DNA of 64,000 nt from Flavobacterium limnosediminis JC2902 (GCF_000498535.1 NZ_AVGG01000002.1:248001-312000), one strand, 5' to 3'. Positions 10,098-18,598 are shown, numbered from the stretch's first letter. Program-made: numbers and translations. Notes: generated by a model from the sequence alone, not told the origin.

Positions 10098-12097
10098 CAC
10101 GATAATTCGAGTGTTATGATTTGATTTCTGTTAAATCGTTGTCCCGGCTGAATGGATTGCTGTTTCACTTTACCGATTCCTTTCACTTTAACTTTCATTC
10201 CGGAATTTTCCAATAAGGCAATGGCATCCATAGCCGACATTCCTTTTACATTCGGAACAACATTTTCTTTCTTCTGCGCTTTGTTATAATAATCAGCATA
10301 GTTTTTCTCCTGATGCTTGACTTTCACATTCAGCGTTTTAATTTCATTGGTGGACGGGACATCGGTGAAGATTTTCTGTGCAATTCTTTTAAAAACTGGT
10401 CCGGCCACATCTGCTCCGTAATACCCTGCTGCCACGTTGGGTTTGTGTACTACTACGACACACGAATATTTCGGTTCATCGGCTGGAAAGAATCCAACAA
10501 ACGAAGACGCATAGTACATTTTATCGTCGCCCTTGTGGTAATTCACCTGAGCTGTCCCGGTTTTACCGGCCATGGAGAAATCTTTGGAATATAATTTAGA
10601 GCCAGTCCCTTTTTTAACCACATTCTCCAAAACCGCTTTTATTTTTGCCAGAGCCTCATCCGAACAAATTTTCGGATTAATGACTTCCTTATCGAATTTT
10701 TTGATGGTCTTATTCCACTCTTTGATTTCGCGAACGAATTGCGGTTTCACCATTTCACCATTATTGGCAACGGCATTGTACAAGGTTAAGGTTTGCAAAG
10801 GCGTCATGGAAACTCCGTAACCAAAGGCCATCCACGGTAATGAAATAGCCGACCAGCTTTTCTCGCTCGGTTGCGGAATTTTTGGCTTTCCTTCCCCTTT
10901 AAATGGTAATCCGAGTGGCTTGTTCAACCCCAAGCCATTCAATCGGTTAACAAATTCTTCAGGATTGTTTTTGTAATTCTCATATACTGCCTGAACCATA
11001 ATGGTGTTAGAAGAAAGTTCAAAACCACGGGCTAAAGAAACTTTCCCATATCCTTTTCCGTTTGAATCACGAACCGGCTTACCTCTGTAAGTAACAACAC
11101 CACCTTTAGAATCGTATACTTTGCTCGTATCAACCTTTTCATCATCCAATAAAGCAATCAAATCCACCAATTTAAAGGTTGAACCCGGTTCGTGTGATTC
11201 TCTTATGGCATAATTATCGGTTTCGTAATAATTCCCATTCTCATCATCTCTGCCCAGATTGGAAATTGCTTTCACCTCACCCGTTTTGGTTTCCATTACC
11301 ACCACGCAGCCATGATCCGCCTTATAATATTCCAATTGCTTCAGTAAAGCATGGTGTGCTATATCCTGAACATAAACATCTATAGTTGAAATAATATCAT
11401 ACCCGTCACGCGGTTCGATCTCGTTGTTGTCACTGATGGGTTTCCACTGATTTTTTGCGATTTTCTGCATCAGTCGCTTACCATCCTTACCATTAATATA
11501 ATATCTGTACGCCCATTCTATACCTTTTCCATCGGATCTTTTGTCGTCGTAAGTCCTTTCATAACCAATGGTTCTGGCAGCAATTTTTCCGATAGGATGT
11601 TCTCGCACGGTTTTCTGTTCCGTGATGATTCCACCTTTATAAGCCCCTAAATTGAAAAGCGGAAAACTTTTCAATCGCATGTATTCGGTATAACTCAGTT
11701 TTCGAGCTACAAGATAATAGCGGTTTTTATTGGCGCGTGCTTTTCGCAATTCTCTTTGATAAAAACCGGAAGGTTTACCGAACATAATTGAAAGCGAATC
11801 GGACAAGTCCTTCACATTATCATCAAAATGCTCTTTCTTAGGCGCCACCGCATCAAAACGAATGGTATAATTCGGAATGGAAGTCGCCAGCAAACTACCG
11901 TCGGCTGAATACACATTCCCTTTATTGGCAGGGATTACAAAGTTTCTTACCGTTCTTTCTTTGGCTAATTTTCGGTAATAATCACCTTCAACCCATTGAA
12001 TATTGGTCAGTTTTATAGCAACGAAAATAGCCATCACGAAAATCGTGAAGGCTACCAAATAAATTCTGTATGAAATATTTTTATTTTCTACTGCCAT
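10097..12097 (-). CDS. ftsI: Septal transpeptidase FtsI / PBP3-type with C-terminal PASTA domain
   Basis: Class B penicillin-binding protein that cross-links septal murein with FtsW. The 666 residues contain one N-terminal membrane segment (about 11-30), a PBP dimer domain, and the transpeptidase motifs S306-T-F-K309, S362-S-N364 and K512-T-G514. A single PASTA domain follows at about 613-666 (start VVPNVKGMSAMDAIALL). E. coli FtsI lacks PASTA, but many Bacteroidota homologues have it. The start overlaps the ftsL-like gene by 10 bp and the stop overlaps murE by 1 bp. Confidence 0.96.
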   Translation of the reverse strand: MAVENKNISYRIYLVAFTIFVMAIFVAIKLTNIQWVEGDYYRKLAKERTVRNFVIPANKGNVYSADGSLLATSIPNYTIRFDAVAPKKEHFDDNVKDLSDSLSIMFGKPSGFYQRELRKARANKNRYYLVARKLSYTEYMRLKSFPLFNLGAYKGGIITEQKTVREHPIGKIAARTIGYERTYDDKRSDGKGIEWAYRYYINGKDGKRLMQKIAKNQWKPISDNNEIEPRDGYDIISTIDVYVQDIAHHALLKQLEYYKADHGCVVVMETKTGEVKAISNLGRDDENGNYYETDNYAIRESHEPGSTFKLVDLIALLDDEKVDTSKVYDSKGGVVTYRGKPVRDSNGKGYGKVSLARGFELSSNTIMVQAVYENYKNNPEEFVNRLNGLGLNKPLGLPFKGEGKPKIPQPSEKSWSAISLPWMAFGYGVSMTPLQTLTLYNAVANNGEMVKPQFVREIKEWNKTIKKFDKEVINPKICSDEALAKIKAVLENVVKKGTGSKLYSKDFSMAGKTGTAQVNYHKGDDKMYYASSFVGFFPADEPKYSCVVVVHKPNVAAGYYGADVAGPVFKRIAQKIFTDVPSTNEIKTLNVKVKHQEKNYADYYNKAQKKENVVPNVKGMSAMDAIALLENSGMKVKVKGIGKVKQQSIQPGQRFNRNQIITLELS

Positions 12098-12432
12098 ATC
12101 TTTTTGAGAATACTGCTTTCCTGTTCTTTAACTTTTATTTTCTTGGGCGGAACAGAGGACGGCAAAATACCGTGTGGTTCCATCTGAGTTGAAATCGTCG
12201 ATTCCATTTTAAGTTCCATCAGTTGGGAGCGTCGATCTACAAATTCCGACCGCAACTCTTTCACTTCATTGGTCAGCTCCGTAATTCTGTAATTCTTTTG
12301 TTCGTAGCTGTGTGAATTTCCAATCATTACCATCGCCAGCAAAATCAGGAATACAATAAACTTCCAGTTTTTCAGCGCATCATCATCGATTAGAAATTTC
12401 GCTTTCAGCAAGCTGTATACTCCACCCTTCAT
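12088..12432 (-). CDS. ftsL: FtsL-like division protein
   Basis: Small bitopic protein of 114 residues located exactly where FtsL is found in dcw clusters, between rsmH and ftsI. It has a short cytoplasmic N terminus, one membrane segment at about 25-41 (FIVFLILLAMVMIGN), then a heptad-rich, probably coiled-coil stretch to about residue 80 and a basic tail. FtsL works in a complex with FtsQ and FtsB homologues to activate FtsWI. Sequence conservation is poor, so the call rests on topology, size and position. It overlaps ftsI by 10 bp and is 1 bp from rsmH. Confidence 0.85.
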   Translation of the reverse strand: MKGGVYSLLKAKFLIDDDALKNWKFIVFLILLAMVMIGNSHSYEQKNYRITELTNEVKELRSEFVDRRSQLMELKMESTISTQMEPHGILPSSVPPKKIKVKEQESSILKKIWQ

Positions 12433-12433
12433 C

Positions 12434-13342
12434 TTATTTCTTTTCAGCTATTCGCAATTTGGCACTTCGGGCACGACTGTTTATTTTGATTTCCTCATCG
12501 GTAGGCACAATCATTTTTCCGATCAGTTTGAACGGCACCTCGAATCGTCCGAAGAAATCGCGTTCCGGCTCCCCCTCAAACATGCCGTTTTTCATGAAAC
12601 GTTTTACCAATCTATCCTCCAAAGAGTGATACGAAATCACACTTAATCTCCCGCCCGGCTTCAAAATCTCCAACGATTGCTCCAAAAATTCTTTCAGCAC
12701 GTCCATTTCCTGATTCACTTCGATCCGGATGGCCTGATAAATCTGTGCTAAAATCTTATTGCTTTTGTGTGCCGGTAAAAATCGACTTAACACCTGTTTT
12801 AATTGTTCGGTATTTTTTATCGGGCTTTCCGCTCTTGCCACAATTATAGCATGCGCCAATCCTTTTGCCGTGGTCAATTCACCGTAGTCTGCAAAAATGC
12901 GACGCAAATCAGCCTCTTCATATTCGTTCACCACATTATAAGCACTTATCGCATCCTTCTGATTCATACGCATGTCCAACTCAGCATCAAAACGGGTTGA
13001 AAAACCACGTTCCGCCACGTCAAACTGATGCGAAGAAACTCCTAAATCCCCCAAAACGCCATCCACTTCTTTCACACCATAAAAACGAAGAAACCTTTTG
13101 ATGTATCGGAAATTCTCATTGATTAACGTAAAACGCTCGTCGTCGATCGCATTCGCCAACGCATCCGTATCCTGATCGAAAGCAAACAGCTTCCCGTTCG
13201 GCCCCAAACGACGCATGATTTCTCTGGAATGTCCGCCGCCGCCAAAAGTCACATCCACATATATTCCATCCGGCTTGATATCCAAACCGTCCACAGTTTC
13301 TTTCAGTAAAACCGGATTATGATATTCCATTGTCATCGTCAT
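12434..13342 (-). CDS. rsmH: 16S rRNA (cytosine(1402)-N4)-methyltransferase RsmH
   Basis: SAM-dependent enzyme that modifies C1402 in the decoding centre of 16S rRNA; also called MraW. The 302 residues carry the SAM loop VDVTFGGGGHSREI (about 29-42), DLGVSSHQ, and the C-terminal ISYHSLEDRLVK signature. Three in-frame ATGs lie close together at 13342, 13336 and 13330 (MTMTMEYHNPV). All overlap the end of mraZ, by 14-26 bp, so coupled translation is likely whichever is used. Confidence 0.97.
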   Translation of the reverse strand: MTMTMEYHNPVLLKETVDGLDIKPDGIYVDVTFGGGGHSREIMRRLGPNGKLFAFDQDTDALANAIDDERFTLINENFRYIKRFLRFYGVKEVDGVLGDLGVSSHQFDVAERGFSTRFDAELDMRMNQKDAISAYNVVNEYEEADLRRIFADYGELTTAKGLAHAIIVARAESPIKNTEQLKQVLSRFLPAHKSNKILAQIYQAIRIEVNQEMDVLKEFLEQSLEILKPGGRLSVISYHSLEDRLVKRFMKNGMFEGEPERDFFGRFEVPFKLIGKMIVPTDEEIKINSRARSAKLRIAEKK

Positions 13343-13787
13343 TTAAATTACCCATTACATCCTCAGCCAAATCCGCAAAATCCATATCGTCTCCGGAAAT
13401 TGACAGCTCGTACAAATCTTTATCCCAGATTTCGATGATGTTCACTTTTGAAGTCAACACCAAATCTTTTGAGATTCCGGCAAAATCGATCAGATCTTTC
13501 GTAATCAGAAGTCGTCCTGCATCATCAATCTCAACTATCTTCACACCTGCCATAAACTTTCGGATAAAATCATTATTCTTTTTCACGAAACGATTCAGCT
13601 TGTTGATTTTCAGCATCATTACATCCCATTCCGATTTCGGCCAAAGCTCGACACATTTATCAAAAACCGAACGCTTCAACACAAAACCACTCTCCAAAGA
13701 AGGTAATTGCTTCTTCAAAGGCGCAGGCACCATCAGCCTTCCTTTTGCATCAATTTTACATTCGTATGTTCCGATTATGTTCGTCAA
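13317..13787 (-). CDS. mraZ: MraZ transcriptional regulator, TTG start
   Basis: DNA-binding regulator of the dcw cluster with two AbrB-like MraZ repeats. Both signatures are visible: CKIDAKGRLMVPAPLKK near the N terminus and VEIDDAGRLLITKDLI in the second half. The 156-residue frame has no ATG at the conserved N terminus. The codon at 13785-13787 is TTG (reading MTNIIGTYECK) and no in-frame ATG lies upstream, so a TTG start is most likely. The gene is first in the operon, 28 bp downstream of a TAnnTTTG box and the TGG repeat array that probably binds MraZ itself. Confidence 0.95.
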   Translation of the reverse strand: MTNIIGTYECKIDAKGRLMVPAPLKKQLPSLESGFVLKRSVFDKCVELWPKSEWDVMMLKINKLNRFVKKNNDFIRKFMAGVKIVEIDDAGRLLITKDLIDFAGISKDLVLTSKVNIIEIWDKDLYELSISGDDMDFADLAEDVMGNLNDDDNGIS

Positions 13788-13815
13788 CTGGAATCGTTTT
13801 TGAAATGATTTATAG

Positions 13816-13858
13816 CAAAAGTACAGATTTTTTTACCACATTTTACCACAAATCCCCA
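13816..13858 (-). promoter_or_regulatory. dcw operon promoter with putative MraZ operator
   Basis: On the minus strand, TACTTTTG (13816-13823) fits the Bacteroidota -7 consensus TAnnTTTG and lies 28 bp before the mraZ start codon. Just upstream are three 5-mers spaced exactly 10 bp apart: TGGGG (13854-13858), TGGTA (13844-13848) and TGGTA (13834-13838). This matches the known MraZ operator plan of TGGGN direct repeats with 5-nt spacers. No good -33 TTTG exists at the usual 19-bp spacing. Autoregulation is inferred from this match. Confidence 0.7.
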
Positions 13859-14152
13859 CTTTGTTGATAAGTTTTCCCACTCTCCCCTCTGTTCGTAAGA
13901 AAATCTGTTAAATCACTCATTGTTAATATTTAACGATAGTTTAGTATTTTAAAAGAATCATCGGAAAATATTCAAAAAACGACGCTGTTTGATTACATTT
14001 TCTATTGATTTAAAAAAATCAGATTTATTTCGGATTTTGTGATTTTAAAAATGAAAATTGTTGACAATTAAGCTTTTAGATCGAAATTCTGTTTTAATAA
14101 GAAAGTATTTCCGAATTTTACTTTGAAGACTTCCTATTTACTGAGAAAATCA

Positions 14153-14160
14153 TATATTTG
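14153..14160 (+). promoter_or_regulatory. Putative -7 box for the alpha/beta hydrolase gene
   Basis: TATATTTG matches TAnnTTTG and predicts a transcript starting near 14164, 35 nt before the ATG at 14199. I found no convincing -33 element. Confidence 0.5.
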
Positions 14161-14198
14161 TCTGATATTTATATTGGATAATTATACACCAAAAACAC

Positions 14199-14954
14199 AT
14201 GTTGAAAAAAGAAGGCAAATACAGATATTTTGAAGCTGGAGAAGGCACGCCTATCATTATTTTACACGGACTTATGGGAGGTTTAAGCAACTTTGACGGC
14301 GTTGCTGATTTCTTCCCGAAACACGGTTATAAAGTTGTAATTCCCGAATTACCACTATACACCAACAATATTTTAAAAACCAATGTGAAAGCTTTTTCGA
14401 AATTCGTAAAAGACTTCATCACTTATAAAGAATTTGACAAAGTAATTTTATTGGGAAATTCGCTTGGCGGACATATCGCGTTGTACCACACCAAAATGTA
14501 TCCGGAAAAAATGGCCGGACTGGTAATCACAGGAAGTTCCGGATTGTACGAAAGCGCAATGGGTGAAAGTTACCCGAAACGAGGTGATTATGAATACATC
14601 CGAAAAAAAGCGGAAGATGTATTTTACGATCCGAAAGTCGCTACCCAGGAAATCGTTGATGACGTTTATGCTACGGTAAACGACCGAATCAAACTGATCA
14701 AAACACTTACCATTGCCAAAAGTGCTATTCGTCATAATATGGCGAAAGATTTACCAAAAATGACCACGCCAACCTGTATTATCTGGGGAAGAAACGACAA
14801 GGTTACCCCACCGGATGTTGCCGAAGAATTTAACAGACTGTTACCAAACTCGGATTTATACTGGATTGACAAATGTGGCCACGCTGCCATGATGGAATGC
14901 CCGAATGAATTCAATCAGTTGATGTTTGAATGGCTTAAAAAATCGAATTTATAA
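14199..14954 (+). CDS. Alpha/beta-fold hydrolase
   Basis: Predicted cytoplasmic alpha/beta hydrolase of 251 residues. The oxyanion segment ILHGLMGG follows the first strands, the nucleophile elbow is GNSLGGH with Ser as nucleophile at about residue 87, and the catalytic histidine is in DKCGHAAMMECP near the C terminus. The acid residue is probably the Asp in GRNDKVTPP. There is no signal peptide. It precedes engB by 45 bp in the same direction, suggesting co-transcription. Substrate cannot be told from sequence; similar proteins are labelled esterases or C-C bond hydrolases. Confidence 0.85.
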   Translation: MLKKEGKYRYFEAGEGTPIIILHGLMGGLSNFDGVADFFPKHGYKVVIPELPLYTNNILKTNVKAFSKFVKDFITYKEFDKVILLGNSLGGHIALYHTKMYPEKMAGLVITGSSGLYESAMGESYPKRGDYEYIRKKAEDVFYDPKVATQEIVDDVYATVNDRIKLIKTLTIAKSAIRHNMAKDLPKMTTPTCIIWGRNDKVTPPDVAEEFNRLLPNSDLYWIDKCGHAAMMECPNEFNQLMFEWLKKSNL

Positions 14955-14999
14955 TATAGAAAGTTACAGGCGACTGTAACTTTTTAAATTTAAGAAAAC

Positions 15000-15617
15000 A
15001 TGAAAATCAATACCGCCGAATTTATAATCAGTAACTCCGAAGTAAGCAAATGCCCGAAAGAACCTTTGCCGGAATATGCATTCATTGGCCGATCCAACGT
15101 TGGAAAATCATCTTTGATCAACATGCTGACGAACCATAAGAATCTGGCAAAAACATCGGGAAGACCCGGAAAAACACAGTTAATCAATCATTTTAAAATT
15201 AACAGCAATTGGTTTTTAGTGGATTTACCCGGTTATGGTTATGCGCGTGTTTCTAAAAAAACAAAAGAAGTTTTCCAGAAATTCATCACCGATTATTTTG
15301 AAACCAGAGAGCAATTGGTTTGCGCTTTTGTCTTGGTCGACATTCGTCACGAAGCCCAAAAAATTGACTTGGAATTCATCACCTATCTAGGCGAAACCGA
15401 AGTGCCGTTTTGCATCATTTTCACCAAAGCCGACAAAATCAGCAAAGGAAAAATAGACCAGCATGTAGCCGCCTATCGCAAAGCACTTTTAGCAAATAAC
15501 TGGGAAGAGATGCCTCAGTATTTCGTTACCTCATCCACAGAAGAAACCGGAAGAGAGTCTTTATTGGAATTTATTGACGGTGTGAATCAGGAGATATTTA
15601 ACAGCAATGGATTTTAA
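15000..15617 (+). CDS. engB: Ribosome biogenesis GTPase EngB (YihA/YsxC)
   Basis: TRAFAC-class GTPase needed for 50S subunit assembly. The 205 residues contain the G1 loop GRSNVGKS (30-37), the G2 region with GRPGKT, the G3 motif DLPGYGYA, and G4 as TKAD in IIFTKADK. Length matches the family. The upstream 45-bp gap from the hydrolase gene contains no hairpin with a T-run. The gene is followed by a palindromic element and faces gldC. Confidence 0.96.
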   Translation: MKINTAEFIISNSEVSKCPKEPLPEYAFIGRSNVGKSSLINMLTNHKNLAKTSGRPGKTQLINHFKINSNWFLVDLPGYGYARVSKKTKEVFQKFITDYFETREQLVCAFVLVDIRHEAQKIDLEFITYLGETEVPFCIIFTKADKISKGKIDQHVAAYRKALLANNWEEMPQYFVTSSTEETGRESLLEFIDGVNQEIFNSNGF

Positions 15618-15623
15618 TTTTTG

Positions 15624-15680
15624 CCACGAATTCACAAATTTTCAAACTTATCCTTTCGATACCAATTCGTGAATTCGTGG
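15624..15680. repeat. Gene-free palindromic element between engB and gldC
   Basis: Two 17-bp arms, 15624-15640 and 15664-15680, match as inverted repeats at 16 of 17 positions; the first 12 bp (ccacgaattcac) are perfect. The loop is 23 bp. A T-rich stretch follows on the plus strand, so it may also act as a terminator for the converging genes. The word pattern, CACGAATTCACAAATT, closely resembles the inverted ends around the GxxExxY gene at 46681-47148. Confidence 0.7.
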
Positions 15681-15687
15681 TTGTTTT

Positions 15688-16023
15688 TTATTTATTCAAT
15701 TCCAGTTTTTCCGCAAAATAATCACAAAAATCTTTCATCGTAGCGGTCATTTTTTCGTCTTCGGTAGCTCGGTGAAATGTATCTGCCATAGCCACTAATG
15801 TCTGATGAAAAAACACTTTCATTTCATCCACCGGCATGTCTTTGGTCCACAAATCGATGCGCAAGGTTTCCTGCACATTGCTGTCCCAGATAGAAAGCAA
15901 CATCGCTTTTGCCTCTTCTTCATTTACGCCACCATCTTGTGCAGTCCATTTTATTTTTTCCGGTACGCGGTTTTCGTCTAATTCTACCGTAAGTTTAATT
16001 TCGGAAGTTATTGTTTTTGCCAT
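15688..16023 (-). CDS. gldC: Gliding motility protein GldC
   Basis: A 111-residue soluble protein with no signal peptide, matching GldC of Flavobacterium, which is needed for full gliding motility. The start MAKTITSEIKLTVELDENRV and the VDEMKVFFHQTLVAMADTFH stretch are what I recognise. It starts on the last base of the gldB stop (TAATG), so the two are translationally coupled, the same gldB-gldC arrangement known in F. johnsoniae. Its biochemical role is not established. Confidence 0.92.
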   Translation of the reverse strand: MAKTITSEIKLTVELDENRVPEKIKWTAQDGGVNEEEAKAMLLSIWDSNVQETLRIDLWTKDMPVDEMKVFFHQTLVAMADTFHRATEDEKMTATMKDFCDYFAEKLELNK

Positions 16024-16982
16024 TATTTCTTTGGTTTGTATTTTGAGTTATCGAATAGTTCCTTGGCATCCGTAGCCAACATTTTTTGAAGCGTTACATC
16101 ATTGTTATTCATATACGAGCGCACAATTTGCCAACCAAGCCATTGCCCTACTCTTCCCGGAGATTCCTGGTCAATCTCAAGATAAAATTTCGAATACGGT
16201 CCGATAGCCACAAAACGCTGCATTAATTTGGTATCCGTATCGTACAATAATTTATTGTTAACGAAATATTTCCACATTTCACTTTCATTTTCCTGACACC
16301 ATTTTATCTGATCCTCCGTATATTCGATTTTTGCTCCGTCCGCAGCATCAGGAAGCAACATATCTTTAAGGTATAATTCTTTTCCGAAGTAAATCATCTG
16401 TGCCAACAAGGTTCTGTCCGAAGGCGGTGCGATTTTACCCAATGAAAAACTGCTCACCAGATCCGGCATCATTTGCGAAGGCTCAAATCCCTGACGCATG
16501 TATTTCGGGAAACCTTCATAAAAACGGTGGTCTTTACCTAAATAAGTATCCAAAGAAAGCAACACCAAACTATCAGCGTAAATTGCTTTTGCATCTTTAT
16601 CCACTTCAGAAACCAAAGTGATTACCCTGGGCGTTTTGTATTCCGGGTAATAAAACTGAATACGCTTAAACAACTGCTCTAAATCATTTTCAAATGCAGC
16701 ATTATTCGGGAATTTCTTTTTAACTTCTCCGTATAATTCTCGCAACAACGGATTTTTTATTTTGTTAGTCCAGACCGAATCCGGGTTTCCTGCAGGAAAG
16801 AAAAAAGGATACTTATTTTTCAGTTGCACCAAATCTTCGGGATTGGATTCGTAGAAAAGTTTATCAAAACGTTCGATTTCAACTTTTACGGGAATAGCCT
16901 CTGCCGCTTCGGTAACTTTATCTTCCTTTTTACAGGAAATACTAAGCGCAGCAAAAACAGCAAGTAACAAATACTTCTTCAT
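16023..16982 (-). CDS. gldB: Gliding motility lipoprotein GldB
   Basis: Lipoprotein required for gliding in Flavobacterium. The 319 residues begin with a type II signal peptide, MKKYLLLAVFAALSISC, with Cys17 as the lipidated residue followed by KKED. The mature part is soluble and mixed alpha/beta, with the family stretch YPFFFPAGNPDSVW and the C-terminal WLGWQIVRSYM. It leads a two-gene operon with gldC. A TATATTTG box at 17030-17037 on the minus strand predicts a 44-nt leader. Confidence 0.93.
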   Translation of the reverse strand: MKKYLLLAVFAALSISCKKEDKVTEAAEAIPVKVEIERFDKLFYESNPEDLVQLKNKYPFFFPAGNPDSVWTNKIKNPLLRELYGEVKKKFPNNAAFENDLEQLFKRIQFYYPEYKTPRVITLVSEVDKDAKAIYADSLVLLSLDTYLGKDHRFYEGFPKYMRQGFEPSQMMPDLVSSFSLGKIAPPSDRTLLAQMIYFGKELYLKDMLLPDAADGAKIEYTEDQIKWCQENESEMWKYFVNNKLLYDTDTKLMQRFVAIGPYSKFYLEIDQESPGRVGQWLGWQIVRSYMNNNDVTLQKMLATDAKELFDNSKYKPKK

Positions 16983-17029
16983 ATTTTTTTTGTCAAAAAT
17001 TCATACTTTTATAGCAAATAAATTCGGCG

Positions 17030-17037
17030 CAAATATA
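17030..17037 (-). promoter_or_regulatory. Putative -7 box for gldBC
   Basis: The minus strand reads TATATTTG, a full match to TAnnTTTG, 48 bp before the gldB start. The divergent nadE ATG is only 34 bp away on the other side, so the two promoters share an 88-bp region. Confidence 0.5.
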
Positions 17038-17070
17038 CGCCACAGTTTTAAAACATTTTCATAAATAATC

Positions 17071-17892
17071 ATGGTAACGACAAACACTTTTCAGGCCGAT
17101 AAAATCAACTCTCATATTGTAAACTGGTTACGCGATTATGCAGTAAACGCAAAAGTGAAAGGTTTTGTTGTAGGTATTTCGGGTGGAATTGATTCTGCTT
17201 TAACCTCAACCCTTTGCGCACAAACCGGATTGCCGACCCTATGCGTGGAAATGCCGATTCACCAAGCACCCAGCCATGTCAGCAGAGGAAAAGAACACAT
17301 CGAACAACTAAAAAAGCGATTCCCGAATGTTTCGAATGCCGTAGCTGACCTGACTCCTGTTTTTGAAGAATTCAGAACCGAAGTTCCAACCTCCGAAAAC
17401 GAGTACCTACTAACCCTGACCCTAGCCAACACGAGAGCGAGACTTCGCATGACAACTCTTTATTATTATGCCGGTTTACACAGTGCTTTGGTTGCAGGGA
17501 CCGGTAATAAAGTGGAAGATTTTGGTGTTGGTTTCTTTACCAAATATGGTGACGGAGGCGTGGATGTCAGTCCGATTGCCGATTTATTAAAAAGCGAAGT
17601 GCGGAAATTGGCCGCATACTTAGAAGTTCCTAGCAGCATTTTAATCGCCAAACCAACCGACGGACTGTTTACCGATGCTGCTTATGAAGACGAACGAAGT
17701 GACGAAGATCAGTTGGGAGCGACCTATGATGAACTGGAAATTGCCATGCAGGCATTGGCGGACGGAAAGACCGAAAATGACTTCGAAGGACGCGAAAAAG
17801 AGGTCTTCAAAATTTTCTTACGCTTAAATATAACAAATCAACATAAAATGACAAAGATTCCTGTGTGTTTGATCCCAAATGAATTGAAATAA
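17071..17892 (+). CDS. nadE: Ammonia-dependent NAD(+) synthetase NadE
   Basis: Catalyses the last step of NAD synthesis, amidation of deamido-NAD with ammonia and ATP. The 273 residues have the PP-loop SGGIDSAL (about 38-45), GTGNKVEDFGVGFFTKYGDG, and the acidic AAYEDERSDEDQLG segment. There is no N-terminal glutaminase domain, so this is the short NH3-dependent form. It is transcribed away from gldB. The downstream response regulator starts 77 bp later. Confidence 0.95.
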   Translation: MVTTNTFQADKINSHIVNWLRDYAVNAKVKGFVVGISGGIDSALTSTLCAQTGLPTLCVEMPIHQAPSHVSRGKEHIEQLKKRFPNVSNAVADLTPVFEEFRTEVPTSENEYLLTLTLANTRARLRMTTLYYYAGLHSALVAGTGNKVEDFGVGFFTKYGDGGVDVSPIADLLKSEVRKLAAYLEVPSSILIAKPTDGLFTDAAYEDERSDEDQLGATYDELEIAMQALADGKTENDFEGREKEVFKIFLRLNITNQHKMTKIPVCLIPNELK

Positions 17893-17968
17893 ATTTCCTT
17901 CATTGATTATCAGTACATTATATTTTTTTTGTATCTTTACAGGATAATTACTATTAAAAATTGACGAA

Positions 17969-18598
17969 ATGATAAAAGTGTGTTTAGCCGATAATCATCC
18001 TGTTGTACAGTTTGGGGTGAAGGCCTATTTTAAAGACAATGCTGATATTAGTCTTGTAGGGGTCGTTAGTAATTTGGACGATTTGGACGAAATGCTAAAG
18101 AAGAAATCTATGGATGTAGTTGTTCTTGATTTAGAACTCGAAGGACTATCAAGCATCAACCTGGTAAAATCTCTAATCAGAGATTACTCTGACACTAAAA
18201 TTGTGGTTTTCACCAATTTAGGAGAACAAATCTATGCACCTAACGCGTTAAAAGCAGGTGTTTCCGCTTACATTCATAAGAATTCAAAACTGGAAGAATT
18301 AGAGAGTGCTATTAAGAAAGTTAATGAAGGTGCCGTTATCTTTAGTGACGCTGTAAAAAAGAATCTTGCATTGCTTAACAAAGGTAAAAAATCGGATCGT
18401 TTGTACCGAAAATTATCTTCCCGCGAGATTGAAGTTTTACGTTATTTAAGCGACGGAAAGAAAAACAAGGAGATAGCAAAACTGCTTACTTTAAACGAAA
18501 AAACCATCAGTACTTACAAGCTTCGTTTGCTTACTAAGCTACATGTAACAAATTTAGTTGATTTAGTGAATAAAGCTAAGTCGTTGGAAATCGTTTAA
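17969..18598 (+). CDS. LuxR/NarL-type response regulator
   Basis: Two-domain regulator of 209 residues. The receiver domain (1-120) has the acidic residue D8, phospho-acceptor D54 (VVVLDLEL), T82 and K104, all in the expected places. A GerE helix-turn-helix domain occupies about 140-205 (LSSREIEVLRYLSDGKKNKE). No histidine kinase is adjacent, so it is an orphan here; partner and targets are unknown. Its stop overlaps the end of the converging dnaG gene by 4 bp, so no terminator separates them. Confidence 0.92.
   Translation: MIKVCLADNHPVVQFGVKAYFKDNADISLVGVVSNLDDLDEMLKKKSMDVVVLDLELEGLSSINLVKSLIRDYSDTKIVVFTNLGEQIYAPNALKAGVSAYIHKNSKLEELESAIKKVNEGAVIFSDAVKKNLALLNKGKKSDRLYRKLSSREIEVLRYLSDGKKNKEIAKLLTLNEKTISTYKLRLLTKLHVTNLVDLVNKAKSLEIV

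Larger units (their letters stand above)
13788..14198. other. Divergent intergenic region between mraZ and the hydrolase gene
   Basis: This 411-bp AT-rich spacer holds the dcw promoter and operator on its left (13816-13858) and a TATATTTG box for the rightward gene at 14153-14160. Between about 13885 and 14150 I see no gene, hairpin or repeat. A further TGGGA half-site on the minus strand (13875-13879) lies 21 bp from the last of the three regular repeats, so it is roughly in helical phase. Confidence 0.6.

Noticed and set aside
13330-13803. 157-codon plus-strand ORF opposite mraZ
   Set aside because: Its reading frame mirrors mraZ almost exactly. The Ser/Ile/Phe-rich translation is what a reversed Lys/Asp/Glu-rich gene gives, while the mraZ frame shows clear family motifs.
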